Source of the DNA: Liolophura sinensis
Lineage: Eukaryota; Mollusca; Polyplacophora; Chitonida; Chitonidae
Length of the DNA: 64,000 nucleotides
Direction of reading: 5' to 3'
Assembly (NCBI RefSeq): GCF_032854445.1
Contig: NC_088295.1
Span: forward strand, 28,199,385 to 28,263,384
A program made the translations under genes and the position numbers. Below the pieces are notes generated by a model. The model saw nothing but the letters and a program-made list of their open reading frames with translations, had not been told where the DNA came from and did no database searches. Below, in pieces: positions 23,503 to 38,500 of this stretch; the stretch's first letter is position 1; every line of letters begins with the position of its first letter.

Positions 23503-26500
23503 GCATTTACTTGTGTTATATACCAATTTCTATTTTTATTTCAGTCAGTATTATTTAATGAAGAAGTAAATTAACTTACAGTGCCACTACAACTCTAGTA
23601 GAAACGTGTCTTTATTTAGCATGGGCATTGTGGTCAGAATCCAGTATTTTAGTGCCACTTTACACTTCAAGTGGCCTGCACTACTACATTAGAGACTGTT
23701 CCTGTATCAGTGATGTCATTTGTTCAAGTGAAGAAGCACTTGTTGGATAAGGCACACAACCTATATGTATCAAATATCTTTTCATTTAAGTCAAAAATTC
23801 AAACACCGTATCAATTAGGGTCTTTAGGGTCTGAGTTAAACACTACACTAGTTCTTTACTCAAACTCAAGAATAAACAAAGCACAACTTCTCTCAATTTG
23901 GCTTTTCAAGCACTTGCAATGTATGACTTAGGTTTTAAGTGGCTTAATAAATACTAGCCATGCAAGCGATATTGAGATAAGTTGATTCCTGTACCCTTTC
24001 TCTGTCCTGAGCTTTGTCATCCTGTAGTCCTCATGACTACTGTGAATTTACTGATACACTCATTAAACATTAATATAAAAGTAATAAACTGTGGTGTTGA
24101 ATGCTGTTGATCAATACTTTCTGCCTCCAGAATAGAATTTATTCCCATGCAGTTACATACAAATGTATACTCATTTTCGCTTAAAACCTATTCTTGTAAT
24201 GGGAATTATGGTTGATTATTCAAAATATGATTTATTAATTGTCATACAGAATTAAGTGTCATGGAGAATGTCATTGGAATAGTTTAATACCTGCGAAATA
24301 AGGTATATCTTCTATTAGATTTGATCAGTCTGCTGTTTGCTGACTGCAGGCTCAATTAGTGTTTGTTGTAAATATTAGCTTGTAGACGCAAGTACAAAGT
24401 TAAGGATAGGCTGTTTTGTCCAGGGGTGAAATAAAGCCAGTATTTGTTTGCACACAGTGGACTGTTTCTAAATTCTCAGATTAGTCAGCAATGTAATTAT
24501 TGCGTCTGTCAGCTGTGATATAATAATGTTTAATCATTTATAGTGCGCTAGCGCAGCGTAATGATCCAGGAGCCCCGTCACCAATGCGCTTGCGGTGAGT
24601 TCAAGTCCAGCTCATGCTGGCTTCCACTCCGGATGTGGGAAGGTTTGTCAGCAACCTGTGGATGGTCGTGGGTTTCCCCTCCAGGCGCTGCCCGGTTTCC
24701 ACCCATCATAATGCTGGCCGCCATCGTATAAGTGAAATATTCTTGAGTATGGCGTAAAACACAAATCAAATAAATAAATAAATAACACTGTATTAATAAT
24801 CTAATGGAAGAAGACGGTGGCTGGTATCTTCTTAAGTGTGTTTCAAGTCTTAGAGGTGAATTCAGTTTGGTTGGTGAAATATCACATTCCAGATAATGCC
24901 CTTGTATAGCTGTTCACCAATCAAATAAATAAATAAATTTAAACATATACTGATTGTGTGAGGTTATCATGTGGTAGTGGTTGAGCTGCCATCAATTTTG
25001 ACAAAAAATGTTAAACAACAGTCCGGCCATAGGTGCGAAGGTCTGGGTTGGTCATTGGTTCCCCCCCCCCCCAACTATGCCCGTTTTCCTCCCTCCATGA
25101 TGCTGGCTGCCGTTGTATAAGTGAAATATTCTTAAGTACAGCATAAAACACCAGTTAAATAAATAAATTAAACAACATTCCAGTATGTCATCTGTGTTGG
25201 CGGCCAGGTTTATGGATGGCAAGTTAAACCAAAAGTTAGCTATTACTTTAATATTCTCATACCAGTATACCAAATGTCTTGCTATGATCACCGACTGTCT
25301 TGCTATGAGCAACAAATGCCTTGCTATAAGTCTCAGATGTCTTGCTATGTGCATCAAATGTCTTGCTATGTGCATCAAATGTCTTGATATGAGCACCAAA
25401 TGTCTTGCTATTAGCATCAAATGTCTTGCTAATAGCACCACATGTCTTGCTATGAGCACCAAATATCTTGCTATGAGCACCAAAATTTTAATCATTTTAA
25501 AATTTGTTTTATTTCATGGAGATAAAAACCTCGTACTTAGGCGACACCAATTTTTTTTTTTACAAGCCAGCCTTTACTAAAAAATTCAAGAAATAGAATA
25601 AATTTAAAATTGAAATCCGACATTTTCTTTTGTCTGATCTTAATGGAATTTTTTTTACGATTTAGCTGTATCTGTTTTTCATAGCTACTTTCAGAAAACA
25701 TTTAAATGTCTTTAATGCAAACAAATGCTACAACAGTCTACTTTTACCACAAATTAGATGATTTTTCAGCTCTATTTTCATTTTTTTTACCCTCGTCTAA
25801 CATTAAAAAAATGGTTCATTTTTCTCGTAAATCAAAAACCTAAATTGGTATGGCCTATAAATAGTCAATTTTTGCACTTTAGGCTCTCGCAGTTCATGTT
25901 CATACAGGGTGTTTTCATGTGTTGGGTGTTAAGCTTTTTTCTGAGAAATTTACACATTGGCAGGGATAACTGCAGATGAGAAGAAAACCATATTAGACTT
26001 CCTAATATAGCCTATATGATTCATTGTGTATACATGATTTAAGTGCACTACAAGTGATCCAAATGCATGCAGTATATGTAGAGAGTCTGGTGTAGTGAAG
26101 GGCAAGTGTAGACAGCGTATTGTACGAGCATTTTAATGAGTGCTTGTACAAGGCCACTAGCGGGCTAAACAGACTAATGGCTTCTGTCGGAAGTCCACTA
26201 GCCCTTGACTAAATTAAGAGGCTGCAGTTTCAAATCCAGCTCCGGTTGATTCGGTTGTGTCAAGCAGGTCTGGCTGTCGGGGTCAAAGTACATGTACCTC
26301 ATAACAGTCGCAGTCTCGCCATTAACTTGGTTTGATTACAGTACTGTCAATCCCCTCATAACCTACTTCTGTATACCAGTTGTCAACCATAAGGGCAATT
26401 CCAAGTCAATAATTAAGATCAAATTCAAAACAAAGTTTAACACAAACCAGCAAAGAACTAAGATGATATGTATAAAGTAAAAAGTTAAGAAAGAATCTTG

Positions 26501-29500
26501 TCAAATAAGCCGTCAACACTTTTCAGTGATGCGGGAAAGCAACAGTTCAATGAACTAGTATCCAAACAGTATATCAGATAAGTCACAAGTTAAAGATGGC
26601 TAGCTTTTGCCTCGAGTACAGATTTTTGTGTTGGTGTTTTAAAGATTGTTGGGGAATTACATCTGTCTGTTTGAAAGAGACATGATGTTGTATGTTGTCT
26701 TCCCACAAAATTCCTTCAGTACTGGGTGTTCTTCAGATTTCATGCACCGGGATGAATCATGAAGATAAGTGTACTAAATCTAAGTTCGTGTTCAGTGTAG
26801 CGACTTGACATACAGCTGTAGAGTGGGCATTAAACCTGTAATAATGATATATCTAATACTAGCAGACCAGGATGTCCTGTAGAAGGGTGTAGAATACTTG
26901 TGGAACAAATGCTGCTGTATAGTCCTGCATCTGTAAAACATGACCCCTATGACCTTGCCACTCCATTGAATTGAGCTTCGAGCAGCAGACATAATAGCTG
27001 CCTTATCCCTGCGTTTGTCGCTGACACATCTAGCCATTACAAGTGTTAATTACTTGAGTTTAACTTCATTCTCAAATATGTCATGAACTACACGTGCACA
27101 ATTTTTACAGAAATTCTTGTAAAATGCAGAGAGATAAAAGATATAAATGATTATTAAGTTGGCTTTCATGAAAAAAAAATATAAAATAAGCCTCTTTGCC
27201 CAAATTGTTCCTACTTTTAAGCACTTCTGAAAGAGGGAAGTAAGAAGTTTGTGAGAAAATAAGGTTTCAAATAGGCCGTAAACTTCGGCTTTTGATGCCA
27301 ACACTTAAGTTTTTGTGATATAAGTGATCCCTCAGACTTCACATCTTAATCAAGCAACTTGAAAAATTCTAAATTTTAGGTGAAATACAGTATTATCATT
27401 TAACATTTAACATTACGTGTATGTTGTAAGTTAAAACATGTCTCACGAATCCTGAGGTGTCATGTCTGTTACCTTCTTTTTTTAAGTGAAAATGTTTTTT
27501 TGTGTCCAAGCATTACCCTGTTTTACTTGTTGGTTTTAATTCTTATTGGGGGCCTATAACACAAGGGAATTGCATGTTATGGTGGTGTGGTCAGACAATT
27601 TCCTTTGTACACAGCATGTCCAATTGAGGATGTAGAGTGGCTAAAACTTCCAGTACATGAGCACCATATGCCTATTACCAGCTTTAAAATGGATCATTTT
27701 AATACTGGGATTGAAGGTGAAGAATGGATAAACAGTTAAAATAAGTACTGAAGATAAGTCTGAAGATAAAATGTACAGGTACATGTGATTGTTTTCATTC
27801 CAAGTTGACCGGCCGGATGGCACAGTTGGCATAGCGTCTGCTTCGGGAGCGATAGATCCAGGATCAATTCTGGGTTGAGTTGAAGTTGTAACTTCCTCGC
27901 TTGGCGTTTAGCATGAAGGGGATAGTGCAACAACTGGCAGGCGGCGGGGCGGCTTACTTGCGTTCAGTATGTCGTTTCAGTGAAGCAGCGCTAGATAAAA
28001 GAGCAGTGGAAATCCGTCCTGCGACAAGGATTTGCACCCCAAGGATTCCTTCATTGTCACATGACTGAAAAATTGTTGAGTACGATGTTAAATCTCAAGC
28101 ACTCACTCACTCACTCATTCCAAGTTGGATTTGTGCGTGCTGTGAATTCCGTAGCCACTTCTCCTCCTTATGCAAATGACAGCACTGCTATGTCAGCAGT
28201 CATGAGTGATGTACTACAGCTGTTTGGCTACACACTGATGCATATTATCATAACACCATGCTCTAAGACAAAACACTGACTAAATCAATTGTCATTGTTT
28301 ATTAAGTTAAGTTGGTATGGCAAAATAACACTGATGTGGGTTATGTGTCCATATACAAGTATATGTTGGGAAGCCTTCATATTTTTGTAAGAATAATAAA
28401 AAAAAAACAGCAATTAAGTTGCTATTGTGAATATCCTCAAGTAACTAGTTGACATGTTGTACATCTACAGATACTTGTGCCTTATGCATTGTACACTGTT
28501 TCAACATGGAGTCAACTTATACTTTCTTTTACTTACTAATTAATTGAACAGCACAGACATTTCTTTTTGATTCTTAAAAACATGAGTTGTGTCCTTAAAT
28601 AGGAAAATATTTCTATGCACAATTATTTTGTCTTTACATACACACGCATTACGTACAATGTGTATGTCTGCATGTGTTGGGCTGTAGATCTGTGAACGTG
28701 AACCACTGTTCATGTGGAATTATCCAATATGTTGATAATGTTTGACCTATTGTCTAGATTATAAGTACTTGACTGTACACCTGCACATGTGTATGTATCC
28801 CTGTCGGATAACACGAGTATTAGATGCATGGATTTAATCATATCATACCAAAGTTCAGGCCCGGCTGTCATAAACGCTAAATGGGTAGGATGTTCATAGC
28901 ATGTAACATAGTCAATTATCAGGTAATTATTAGAGTGGAAGTGTAATTGGTTGATGGATCACCATGTACAGAAGCATGTGGGTATACTAGTATAACATTT
29001 GCCAGACTTATCCGCCTTGTTGTTAGGTCATCGGTCTTCTTCATTTGCCATGACATACATCATTACATTATGCTTGTTACTGGCACACAGTTATACAGAA
29101 TCATTGAATATTGAATTGCCTATTAAAGTATCATATCTATAAGGAAATTTTCAGTATTTTGTTTTTCTTGAATTCAGTAATGGCTACATGATACTCCAGT
29201 ACCCTGTTTACACATATTCGATTTGTCATGTTGCTTTAGGTTAAAAATAAAATGTAAGGCTTTGACATGGCTCTTTGGCCTTTAGATTTATTTATTTATT
29301 TATTTACTTGATTGGTGTTTTACACCATACTCAAGAATATTTCACTTATACAACAGCGCCCAGCATTATGGTGGGTGGAAACCGGGCAGAGTCGGAGGGG
29401 AACCAACGACCATCCACAAGTTGCAGGCAGACCTTCCCACGTTCAGTCAGAGAGGAAGCCAGCATGAGCTAGACTTAAATTCCTTTAGCTTTTTGACTAC

Positions 29501-32500
29501 TTGCATTAAACGGTTTTTGAGACCTATAAGCTACAGATTATGTACAATACTGGTACATGAATATCTGCAATGTATCTCTATACCAGTAGAGGAATATGCA
29601 GAACCTGTTACAGAATACAGATGCAAGCCTATGTATGTAGCTGAGCTTTAAGCAACTTTGTAAGGAGGCAACTTTGTTACTACAATAGATATATACTTCC
29701 TGTTCTCAGTGGATATCAAATATACTTTACTTACATATTGTAATTATATGGTGATGTATGTAGAGGTACATTTATCCTCTAGAAGTGAAATGTATGTAAT
29801 CCAGTGTTAAACAACCTAAATGTACTTCCTTGTACTACCTGTACATAAAAGGAGCAGCAGAAGATATATTATATGTATGCTCTAAATAAATGGGAGCATT
29901 CAGCTAACTGTAGCCTACATATTGTATGTATATTTATCTGTTGCGAACCAGTGTGTGTGTGTTCCCTTCTATAAGTTATATATGTAGTCCTGTATTGGTC
30001 TGAAATGTGTCACTCCCATACACTTGTATGTACATGTAGCTGTATGAAATATAGTAGTTAGACCACTTCTTACTTTATATGACACTTTAAAAAAATGGTA
30101 CTTGTTGCTGCCTCACTTGGCATTCAGCTCTGAGACGCTGCAGCAAGGAAACATGACTGGTTCAAGCCAGGTGTCAGTGTAATGTGACTGGGTGGGGTAT
30201 CATGTCTGGTGTCTTAGGCATGATATTTCAGTGATGGCAGCACTATGGCTGCATGAATTCGCTCTGCCACAAGAAGACACAGTATTTCTACGGGCACCAA
30301 ATGACTCCTCATTGTCATTTGACCTAAAAATTGTGAAGTAGGACGTTAAAACCCTGGCCTACACACAGGGCCTGTACTTCTTCTTTAAGAACTGGTTAAC
30401 TTTTGGTGTAATTGCCTGTATGCTTGGTTTGCATGGGATGCTGGCAGTGATCTAGTGATCTAGGTGCTGGCCAATCAGTCATTAGAACAGATGAGGTATG
30501 GGTTCAGATCCAGCCTTGGACAGGACAGAATTTGTAGATTCTCCGGGTAACAATAATTGGTTGACGTCACTTAAGTGGCTGATTGTGAAGTCTAACATCA
30601 GTGAAGACCACTTGTCTAATCCGCTAATACAGTGTGCATATATCTATGTCACACGTAGAAACATTTGTCAGTAACTAGCCAATGGTGTGTGCTCTACCTC
30701 AGGCACTCTGGTTGCCTCCACGTATAAAACTGACTGCCATCATAGATATGTAAGTGAAAAATCCCTGAGTATAGCATTAAACAAGAATGAAATAAATAAA
30801 CTAACAAATTGTCGGTCCATTTGTCAGTAATGGTATTTGAACATTAAGTAGACAATAACCTTATTCATTTAATATCCCCATACATGTTGGACAGACTGTA
30901 ATCATTCTTTGTTTGAAGCCTATGATTGGCCAACTCTTGGAAATTAAAGATCTAGAAGACATATGTTCTAATTCCAGAACCATTTCCCTAGTTTATATAT
31001 ATTTGGCCTAGTTTCATAAGGAGACATGTCAGCATACACATGTAGGCTGTATGTAAATATATTTTTTCTTTGATTTCAGCGTCTAACCAGCACCAGTACT
31101 GTCACCACCGAAGAAAATTCCACAGTGAACACCACGACTCCCACAACCAACACCACCAACAGCACCGCTCCAACAACCGACGACACCAACACCATGACTC
31201 CCACAACCGACACCACCAACGACACCACTCCCACCAATATGACTTCCACATCCACCTCTCCCACAACCACCAACACCACTTCCACAACCACCACCACCAT
31301 CACCACTCCCACAACCACCACCACAACCACCATCACCACTCCCACAACCACCACCACAACCACCACCACCACTCCCACAAACACTACCGTGACAAACCTT
31401 ACAACAGAAGTGACCACAACAGGTAATGCTGTCATTTCTGATCTTGTAGCAGGCCTTCACCTCTAGCTCCATATAATCGTTAAATCTAATTGTTCAAATT
31501 TTGTCTTTTGGATGTAACTCGAACAACAGTCTGAAAAAGGGCACTACTCTGTAGTTTTTACAAGAATTTTTTTCTCTCTCTCTTCCAGTATTAGTTTCTT
31601 TTTATTCTTTATCTCTATCTTTTTCATTGCAAGGCCAGAATAAAAAAAGACTAACTTTCCCAAACCGCGACTTACACTATTTTTACCGATAGGGTCGGTA
31701 CAGAATTTTTATGGATGACCTAAAGGTTTTTATATAAGTTAAATGGGGGGCCTCTGTGGCTCAGTTGTTCAGTGCACTAGCGCAGTGTATTGACCCAGGA
31801 GTCTCAGCAATGCGGTCGCTGTGAGTTCAAGTCCAGCTCATGCTGGCTTCCTCTCTGGCTGTATGTGGGAAGGTCTGTCAGCAACCTGTGGATGGTCGTG
31901 GGTTTCCCCCGGGCTGTGCCTGGTTCCCACCCACCATAATGCTGACCGCCGTGGTATAGGTGAAATATTCTTGAGCACGGCGTAAAACACCAATCAAATA
32001 AATAAACAAATAAATAAGAAAGTTGAGTGTATTATAATAATAGTTATAAATAAGTTGTTGCTGATCGCATTTTAAGAACGTTCATGACTACAGCCCATTA
32101 TCCACCTAGCAAGAAATAGTTGTCATAATATAAAGTTTTCTTATTGGGGTGTCAGAACATTTTTGTTCTGACTGTATGTAGGTCAATAAATACGTTTGCA
32201 AACAAGGAAAAAAATCCAAGTAGTGAGATCTGCAAAAGGAATTTCATGAGCATTATTTTTAGACTATCATTAAAAGTATCTTTGTTGCGGGTAACCCATC
32301 TGACTCTGCAAAAGAGGGTCCCAGTCTAACATCTTTCAGGTGTTTGATAGAATTTCTCTTTTTCTTATTTTTTTCTCAGTTTTAATTTCTCTCTCAGTTT
32401 GAATTTAACTTTAACTTCCCTGTATTTTTCATCAGTCAGAATTCTTTCTAACTTATGTACATAAATATTCATGTATATATATGTGTTTATCTTAATTTGA

Positions 32501-35500
32501 CTTTGAGGAGCCTTGCTGACTGATGGTTGAAGTGCTGCCTGAGTGCAACTATCAGGCTGTTGAACATTGAGGATGCTTGAACTGAGCCCTGGCTGTTTTG
32601 ACTGCAGCTCTAAGCCAAGATTTAAGAAATAATGTTCCTGCTATGTGTGTTCCGGAGCAGTTTTATAATCAGTAAGGTGGACGAGGTTATTATTTTTAAA
32701 AGGTTTTAACTTCGCCCACATTATTGACTATAAAACTGCCACTAGACATCCATAGCAGGAACATTATGTCAGTTCTGTAACCCTCCGCAAAACATTTAAT
32801 GCGGGTAATCTTTTAATGAAATATGAAAAACTTCAGTCATATAAACACTTTCACACCCATACGAGGTGGTGTTGGAAGATTCCAGCAAATTTATTCTAAA
32901 TAGTGCGCAACCTGCAACGTCATGAACACCAGGCAAAACCATTGATTCTAGACAAAAGGGGTACTAGTCTACATAGCTACTGATTTCTGCTCGAATGAGT
33001 ATCAAACTGATGGGAAATGCGGTCAAGTGTTGTGAACGGTGATTTATCTTTCTATGACATAATTGTTGTCACCGGGAATAGGCGGATAGCATGCCAGTAC
33101 AGCGCAATGACCCAGGAACCTCCCACGAATATGATCGCTTTAAGTTCAAGTGCAGCTTGTGCTGGCTTCCTCTCTGGCCATACATGGGAAGGCCTGCCAG
33201 CAACCTGTGGATTGTTGTGGGTTTCCCTCAGGCTCTGCCCAGTTTCCTCCAACCATAATGCTGGCCGCAGTTGTATAAGTGGAGTATTCTTGAGTAAGGC
33301 ATAAAACACCAATAGATAAAATCAAATCACCAGGAATGAAATACAAAGTCGCAAATCATCCCTTATAAACTGATTGCATATATTTAACCCTTTTGCGATA
33401 TCTTTCGTTGAGGATAGAATGAAATTAACAAGGCCTCGAGAAGTTGTTCTGTTACACCTGGCATGTGGTATTTCTCTCCGTTCATTTTTGTCAGAGAAAC
33501 AAAATCTTATTTTATAATTGACTTGTCAGTTCTCTTCTCTTCCGAATAAAACATGACATTTATAGTCTTTGATCGCCTTTCTTATATGTAATACAGAAAT
33601 GGTGGAGGGTTATAGAATTGTCAGCTAGAAGTACATGTATCTAGTAAACATTAGTGGCATACTTTGGGCATTCTGGGTTTACATGACAGGTGAGAGCCGT
33701 CAATTTAATGACAAATTAATGAGCATGGCCTTAAACACCAATCAAGTGAATTTGAAAAAAATAAATATTTGACTTGGATTATCATCAGATGGTTTTGTCT
33801 TGTTCAGCAACTACTTCAGGATCCAGTGCAACTACTTCAGAATCCAGTACAACTACTTCAGGATCCAGTTCAACTACTTCAGGACCCAGTACAACTACTG
33901 GCGGTCCAACTGATAAAGAAATTGGCCTTATTGTTGGACTTCTCATAGCTGCCACCCTGATTATTGCATTCCTTTGCTTTGTCTCGGTGCGTTACTGGAT
34001 AACTGGGTAAGCCTAATCCCAGGCAATGTGCAAACTGTCTTGCTGGTCAAAATGTGAAAAGAAAAATGGCTTTATATCACAGAGAAACACAGCATTTAAT
34101 TGTGATGTGTTAATTGTGTATGACAGAGTAAGGATAATTGAGGTTTATAGTTTTGTACACATACTACATTGTATATCTATAGACTTGGGTTGTAATTAAC
34201 ACAGGGTGGTCATGGATTTCCCCCGGGCTCAGCTTGGTTTCTGCTTGCCGGAATGCTGGCCGCTGCTGAATAAATGACATATTCTTGAGTATGATTGGGA
34301 GTAAAAACCCAATCCAATAAATAACAATTAACACAGTACTTAAATCATTAAGTATGGTCACAAAATGTGAGCTAGGACAACTTAATCTCCTCTAGGAGAA
34401 CATTTTGGTAATATGTTTCTTCAAGTGAACACATTATGGCATTTGTGACATACATGTATAAATCTGTTAATTTCATTCCCGTTAGTGAAAAATGACAGGG
34501 TTAACATTGATAAGAAAAGTTTATATATTTATCGAGAGTAGAAGAGATGGGCATTAAACGCTAAGAAGCTTTTGTGTGATGATGATTACATTTGAGTACT
34601 AGTAGCAACATTACTAAGTGTTAACATAGCTTATCTCTCTGATATCTTTTATACCACTTAGTCTAGTTAAGCAGAAGCAGAAAAGTGTGGGAAAAATTTA
34701 GATACCACATATTTTCGAATAATGTCAGAGGCCAATTGGTTGAGATGTTTGTCTTTCAGCCTCAAGAACACATGAGGTGGTGGTTCAACCCCAGCCTCAG
34801 GCACGATCTCACTGATAGATTTAGCCAGGGTGTGTCTCTGTGTCTTTAAGACACCCATTTCTGATGCAATTAACATGGTAGGGATACAGAAAATAGGAGA
34901 AAAACTGGAAATGAGACGGCTAAATTTATGATGATCTCCGACCATGTGGCCCTCAGCATCTATATTGCTCTTGGGATGGTCCTAAATGATGTTTGTTGAA
35001 AATCGTTTACAATCGGCCAAAATGACGTTGATATTGAGGTCACACTGTGGGTGAAAACTTGTTGTGGAGAAGTTTGTCAGTTTTGTACAAAAGGCTGATA
35101 GTTAATTTTATAACCTGTCTGGTTTTTTCCACCAATAAAACTGTACCCTGTCATGTAAGTAAAATATTCAAATTTAAGATCAAATTTAAATGAAAATAAC
35201 ATTAACAGGTCTTTGTTATTATTACTCTCATGTTATGCAATGTAATATAAGGCAGATGCTGAGAATAGATTATTGTAATATATGGAGCAATTGTATAAAG
35301 CATGTGCTTCCTTCCAGATCTTTCAAAAAGATATGTGTCTTTGGAGATAGGCCCGAATATCAGCCTCAAAAGAAACCTCATCAACCTCAGCAGCCCCAGC
35401 CTGTACAGGAAGATATTACCAACTATCCTCGTTCTTTGTAAGTACTTAGCTGTATTCTCAGCCTGTGTCAGTACATAACACGAAGAGAAACCTCACCAGG

Positions 35501-38500
35501 CTCAGCAGTCCCATCCTGTACAGGATGATATTGCAAGCTATCCTCGTTCTCTGTAAGTACTTAGCTGTTGTCAGCGTGTGTCAGCACATAACATGAAGAG
35601 AAACCTCACCAGCCTCAGCAGTCCCATCCTGTACAGGATGATATTGCCAGCTATCCTTGTATCTCTGCAAGTACTGAGCTGTAGTCAGCCTGTGTCAGCA
35701 CATAACATGAAGAGAAACCTCATCAACCTCAGCAGTCCCATCCTGTACAGGATGATATGGCCAGCTATCCTTGTTCTCTGCAAGTACTGAGCTGTAGTCA
35801 GCCTGTGTCAGCACATAACATGAAGAGAAACCTCATCAACCTCAGCAGTCCCAGCCTGTACAGGAAGATATTGCCAGCTATCCTTGTTCTCTGCAAGTAC
35901 TGAGCTGTAGTCTCAGCCTGTGTCAGTACATAACATGAAGAGAAACCTCACCAGCCTCAGCAGTCCCATCCTGTACAGGATGATATTGCAAGCTATCCTC
36001 GTTCTCTGTAAGTACTGAGCTGTAGTCTCAGCCTGTGTCAGTACATAACATGAAGAGAAACCTCACCAGCCTCAGCAGTCCCATCCTGTACAGGATGATA
36101 TTGCAAGCTATCCTCGTTCTCTGTAAGTACTGAGCTGTAGTCTCAGCCTGTGTCAGCACATAACATGAAGAGAAACCTCACCAGCCTCAGCAGTCCCATC
36201 CTGTACAGGATGATATTGCCAGCTATCCTTGTTCTCTGCAAGTACTGAGCTGTAGTCTCAGCCTGTGTCAGTACATAACATGAAGAGAAACCTGATCAAC
36301 CTCAGCAGTCTGTCCTGTACAGGATGATATTGCCAGCTATCCTTGTATCTCTGCAAGTACTCAGCTGTGCTGGCAGTCTGTATCAATACATCAACCTCAA
36401 CATTACGTTTCAATCAACGTCAACAGTGCTCAGACAAATAATTTTAATACCCTATTTCTTCTAAAATTTGGGACACCTGGTCTGCTCGTGTTAGCCAATG
36501 TACATGTAACTCTAGCAGGAATATTGAGTTTCTTTGTTCTCACGTGATTAGACCATCTGTTGAACAACATACTCATATCTTTACTTTTTCAAAAGGATGG
36601 TAAAGAAATGTATTATTCTACTTTCAAGACTACTAATGTCTGTCCCAAATTTTAGAAGAATTAAACGGGTAGTCAAAGAATTTTTAAAAAAATTTTGTGA
36701 ATTTAAATAAATTATGTTTGGTGCTGAATTTCTAGTTTAAGCTCCTTTGAAATAGCTATTAGGAGTTTTCTTTGATGGCAGTAAAATTGTTTGCAAAATT
36801 GTGCTAATGGTATAATCTAATGGGAAAAATTGTTAATTTTGACAAAGGCTGTGTTTCCATTTTCAGTCCAATAAAGTTGAATGAGCTACCTGACAAGTAC
36901 ATTGAATTATCCTCCAACTCTGGTCTGCCATTCAGACATCAGTACATGGTAAGCATATTTACCAGATATGGTACAAATGATAGGAATGAAGCGTACAGAA
37001 AGCATACAAAATGACCTAAAAGTTTACCAAAAAGAGTACATTTTGAGAGGAAATAGATTTCATAAAATATTTCCCTTGATGTTTTCCAGGAACATGCGTT
37101 TCTATATTAAAAATCAATAAAACTCCTAGATGTGCAGCATATTGTTGGGCGAAATTTTAAGTCATGTACTATAGTTGTCATGTGCATTGGAGTTAGGAGA
37201 TAAGTAAACTTCAAATTTATGGCAACATTTTATTACTTTTTTTCACAGTTGCTGATGGAAACTAATATTTGTCCAGAACATGGCATTATTAAGTAAAAGA
37301 ATAATAAATACATTTCAGTAAACTGTAATATGCCATGCTGCAATAAAAATGAAAAAGTTTTATAAGATTTATGTGTTAACGGAATTTTACAGCGCTCAGA
37401 TTTTCTTTATGATATATGAGCTTCATTGTCACAAGAAAATGCATTGGAATGGTTCATTGTTCCACAGAAATCTCTCGAGAGCCACAGGGCTGCACGAGCA
37501 ATGGATAGCAAACAGACTGTGGGAAGACCTTTTCAGTTTATTCTGTTATTGACCAGCTCTGATCTTTATGTGTCTGTACTCAGTTATCTGTTTTATGTTG
37601 GGATACATCAGTATGTAATCAGCAGAGTGACTATAATAATCAAGAAGTACATGGACCACTGTCATCCATCTAAATTCACTGTGATATACCTTCCTTCAGT
37701 CTGTTATCTGATCTCGTGCAGTCTTACGACATCTCTCTCCACAGATATCTTACGACATTTCTGCAGTAACCATTCATTGTTTGCAGATGCTGACCAGACT
37801 GAGTCCTCGGCACCCACAAACTGCTGCTCAACACCCGGAAAAACCATTTCAAAAACAGATACACAGATATATCACCCTGTAAGAATATAATTATTATACC
37901 GCTCCCCAATGCCACCCTATGTCACCCCATCCAACTCCATACCACCATATAAAACCACATACCATCCCATTCCACCCCAACTCACCCCATCCCACCCAAT
38001 ACCACCCATACCACCCGAACCACCCATCCCACCCTATCCCATCCAATACCACTCCATACCACCCAATAAGACCCACAACACCGCATCCCACCCCATCTCA
38101 CCCAATAAAACCTCATCCCACCCAATAAAACCCAATCCCACCTCATACCACCCATCCCACCCTATCCCATCCAATACCACCCCATCCCATTCCATACCAC
38201 CCAGTAAAACCCCATACCACCCCATTCCACCCCATCTCACCCCATAACACCCATCCCACTCCATACCACCCATCTCACCCTATCCCATCCAATACCCCCA
38301 TACCACCCATACCACCCTATCCCATCCAATACCACCCCGTAAAACCCCATACCACCCCATAGCACCCATCCCACCCCATACCACCCATCTCACCCTATCC
38401 CATCCAATACCACCCCATACCACACATCTCACCCTATCCCATCCAATACCACCCCATACCACTCCATACCACCCAATAAAACCCCATACCACCACATCTC

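Noticed and set aside
31070-31472. His-rich plus-strand frame and Val/Gly-rich minus-strand frames
   Set aside because: Shadows of PTP2 exon 2 in other frames; the Thr-rich frame alone fits the splice phases.
36951-37110. Candidate PTP2 exon reading GNRFHKIFP, similar to the KNRY loop
   Set aside because: No GT donor at the needed phase; the segment at 37787-37878 has proper splice sites and a much better KNRYTDISP match.
37456-37535. Candidate exon [17 protein letters not shown] after a CCACAG acceptor
   Set aside because: No resemblance to the PTP domain at this point and no donor in the required phase; exon 5 to 37787 already fits the domain.
37426-37890. 154-residue open frame
   Set aside because: Runs through intron 5 and reads exon 6 in a different frame from its conserved loop; no domain of its own.
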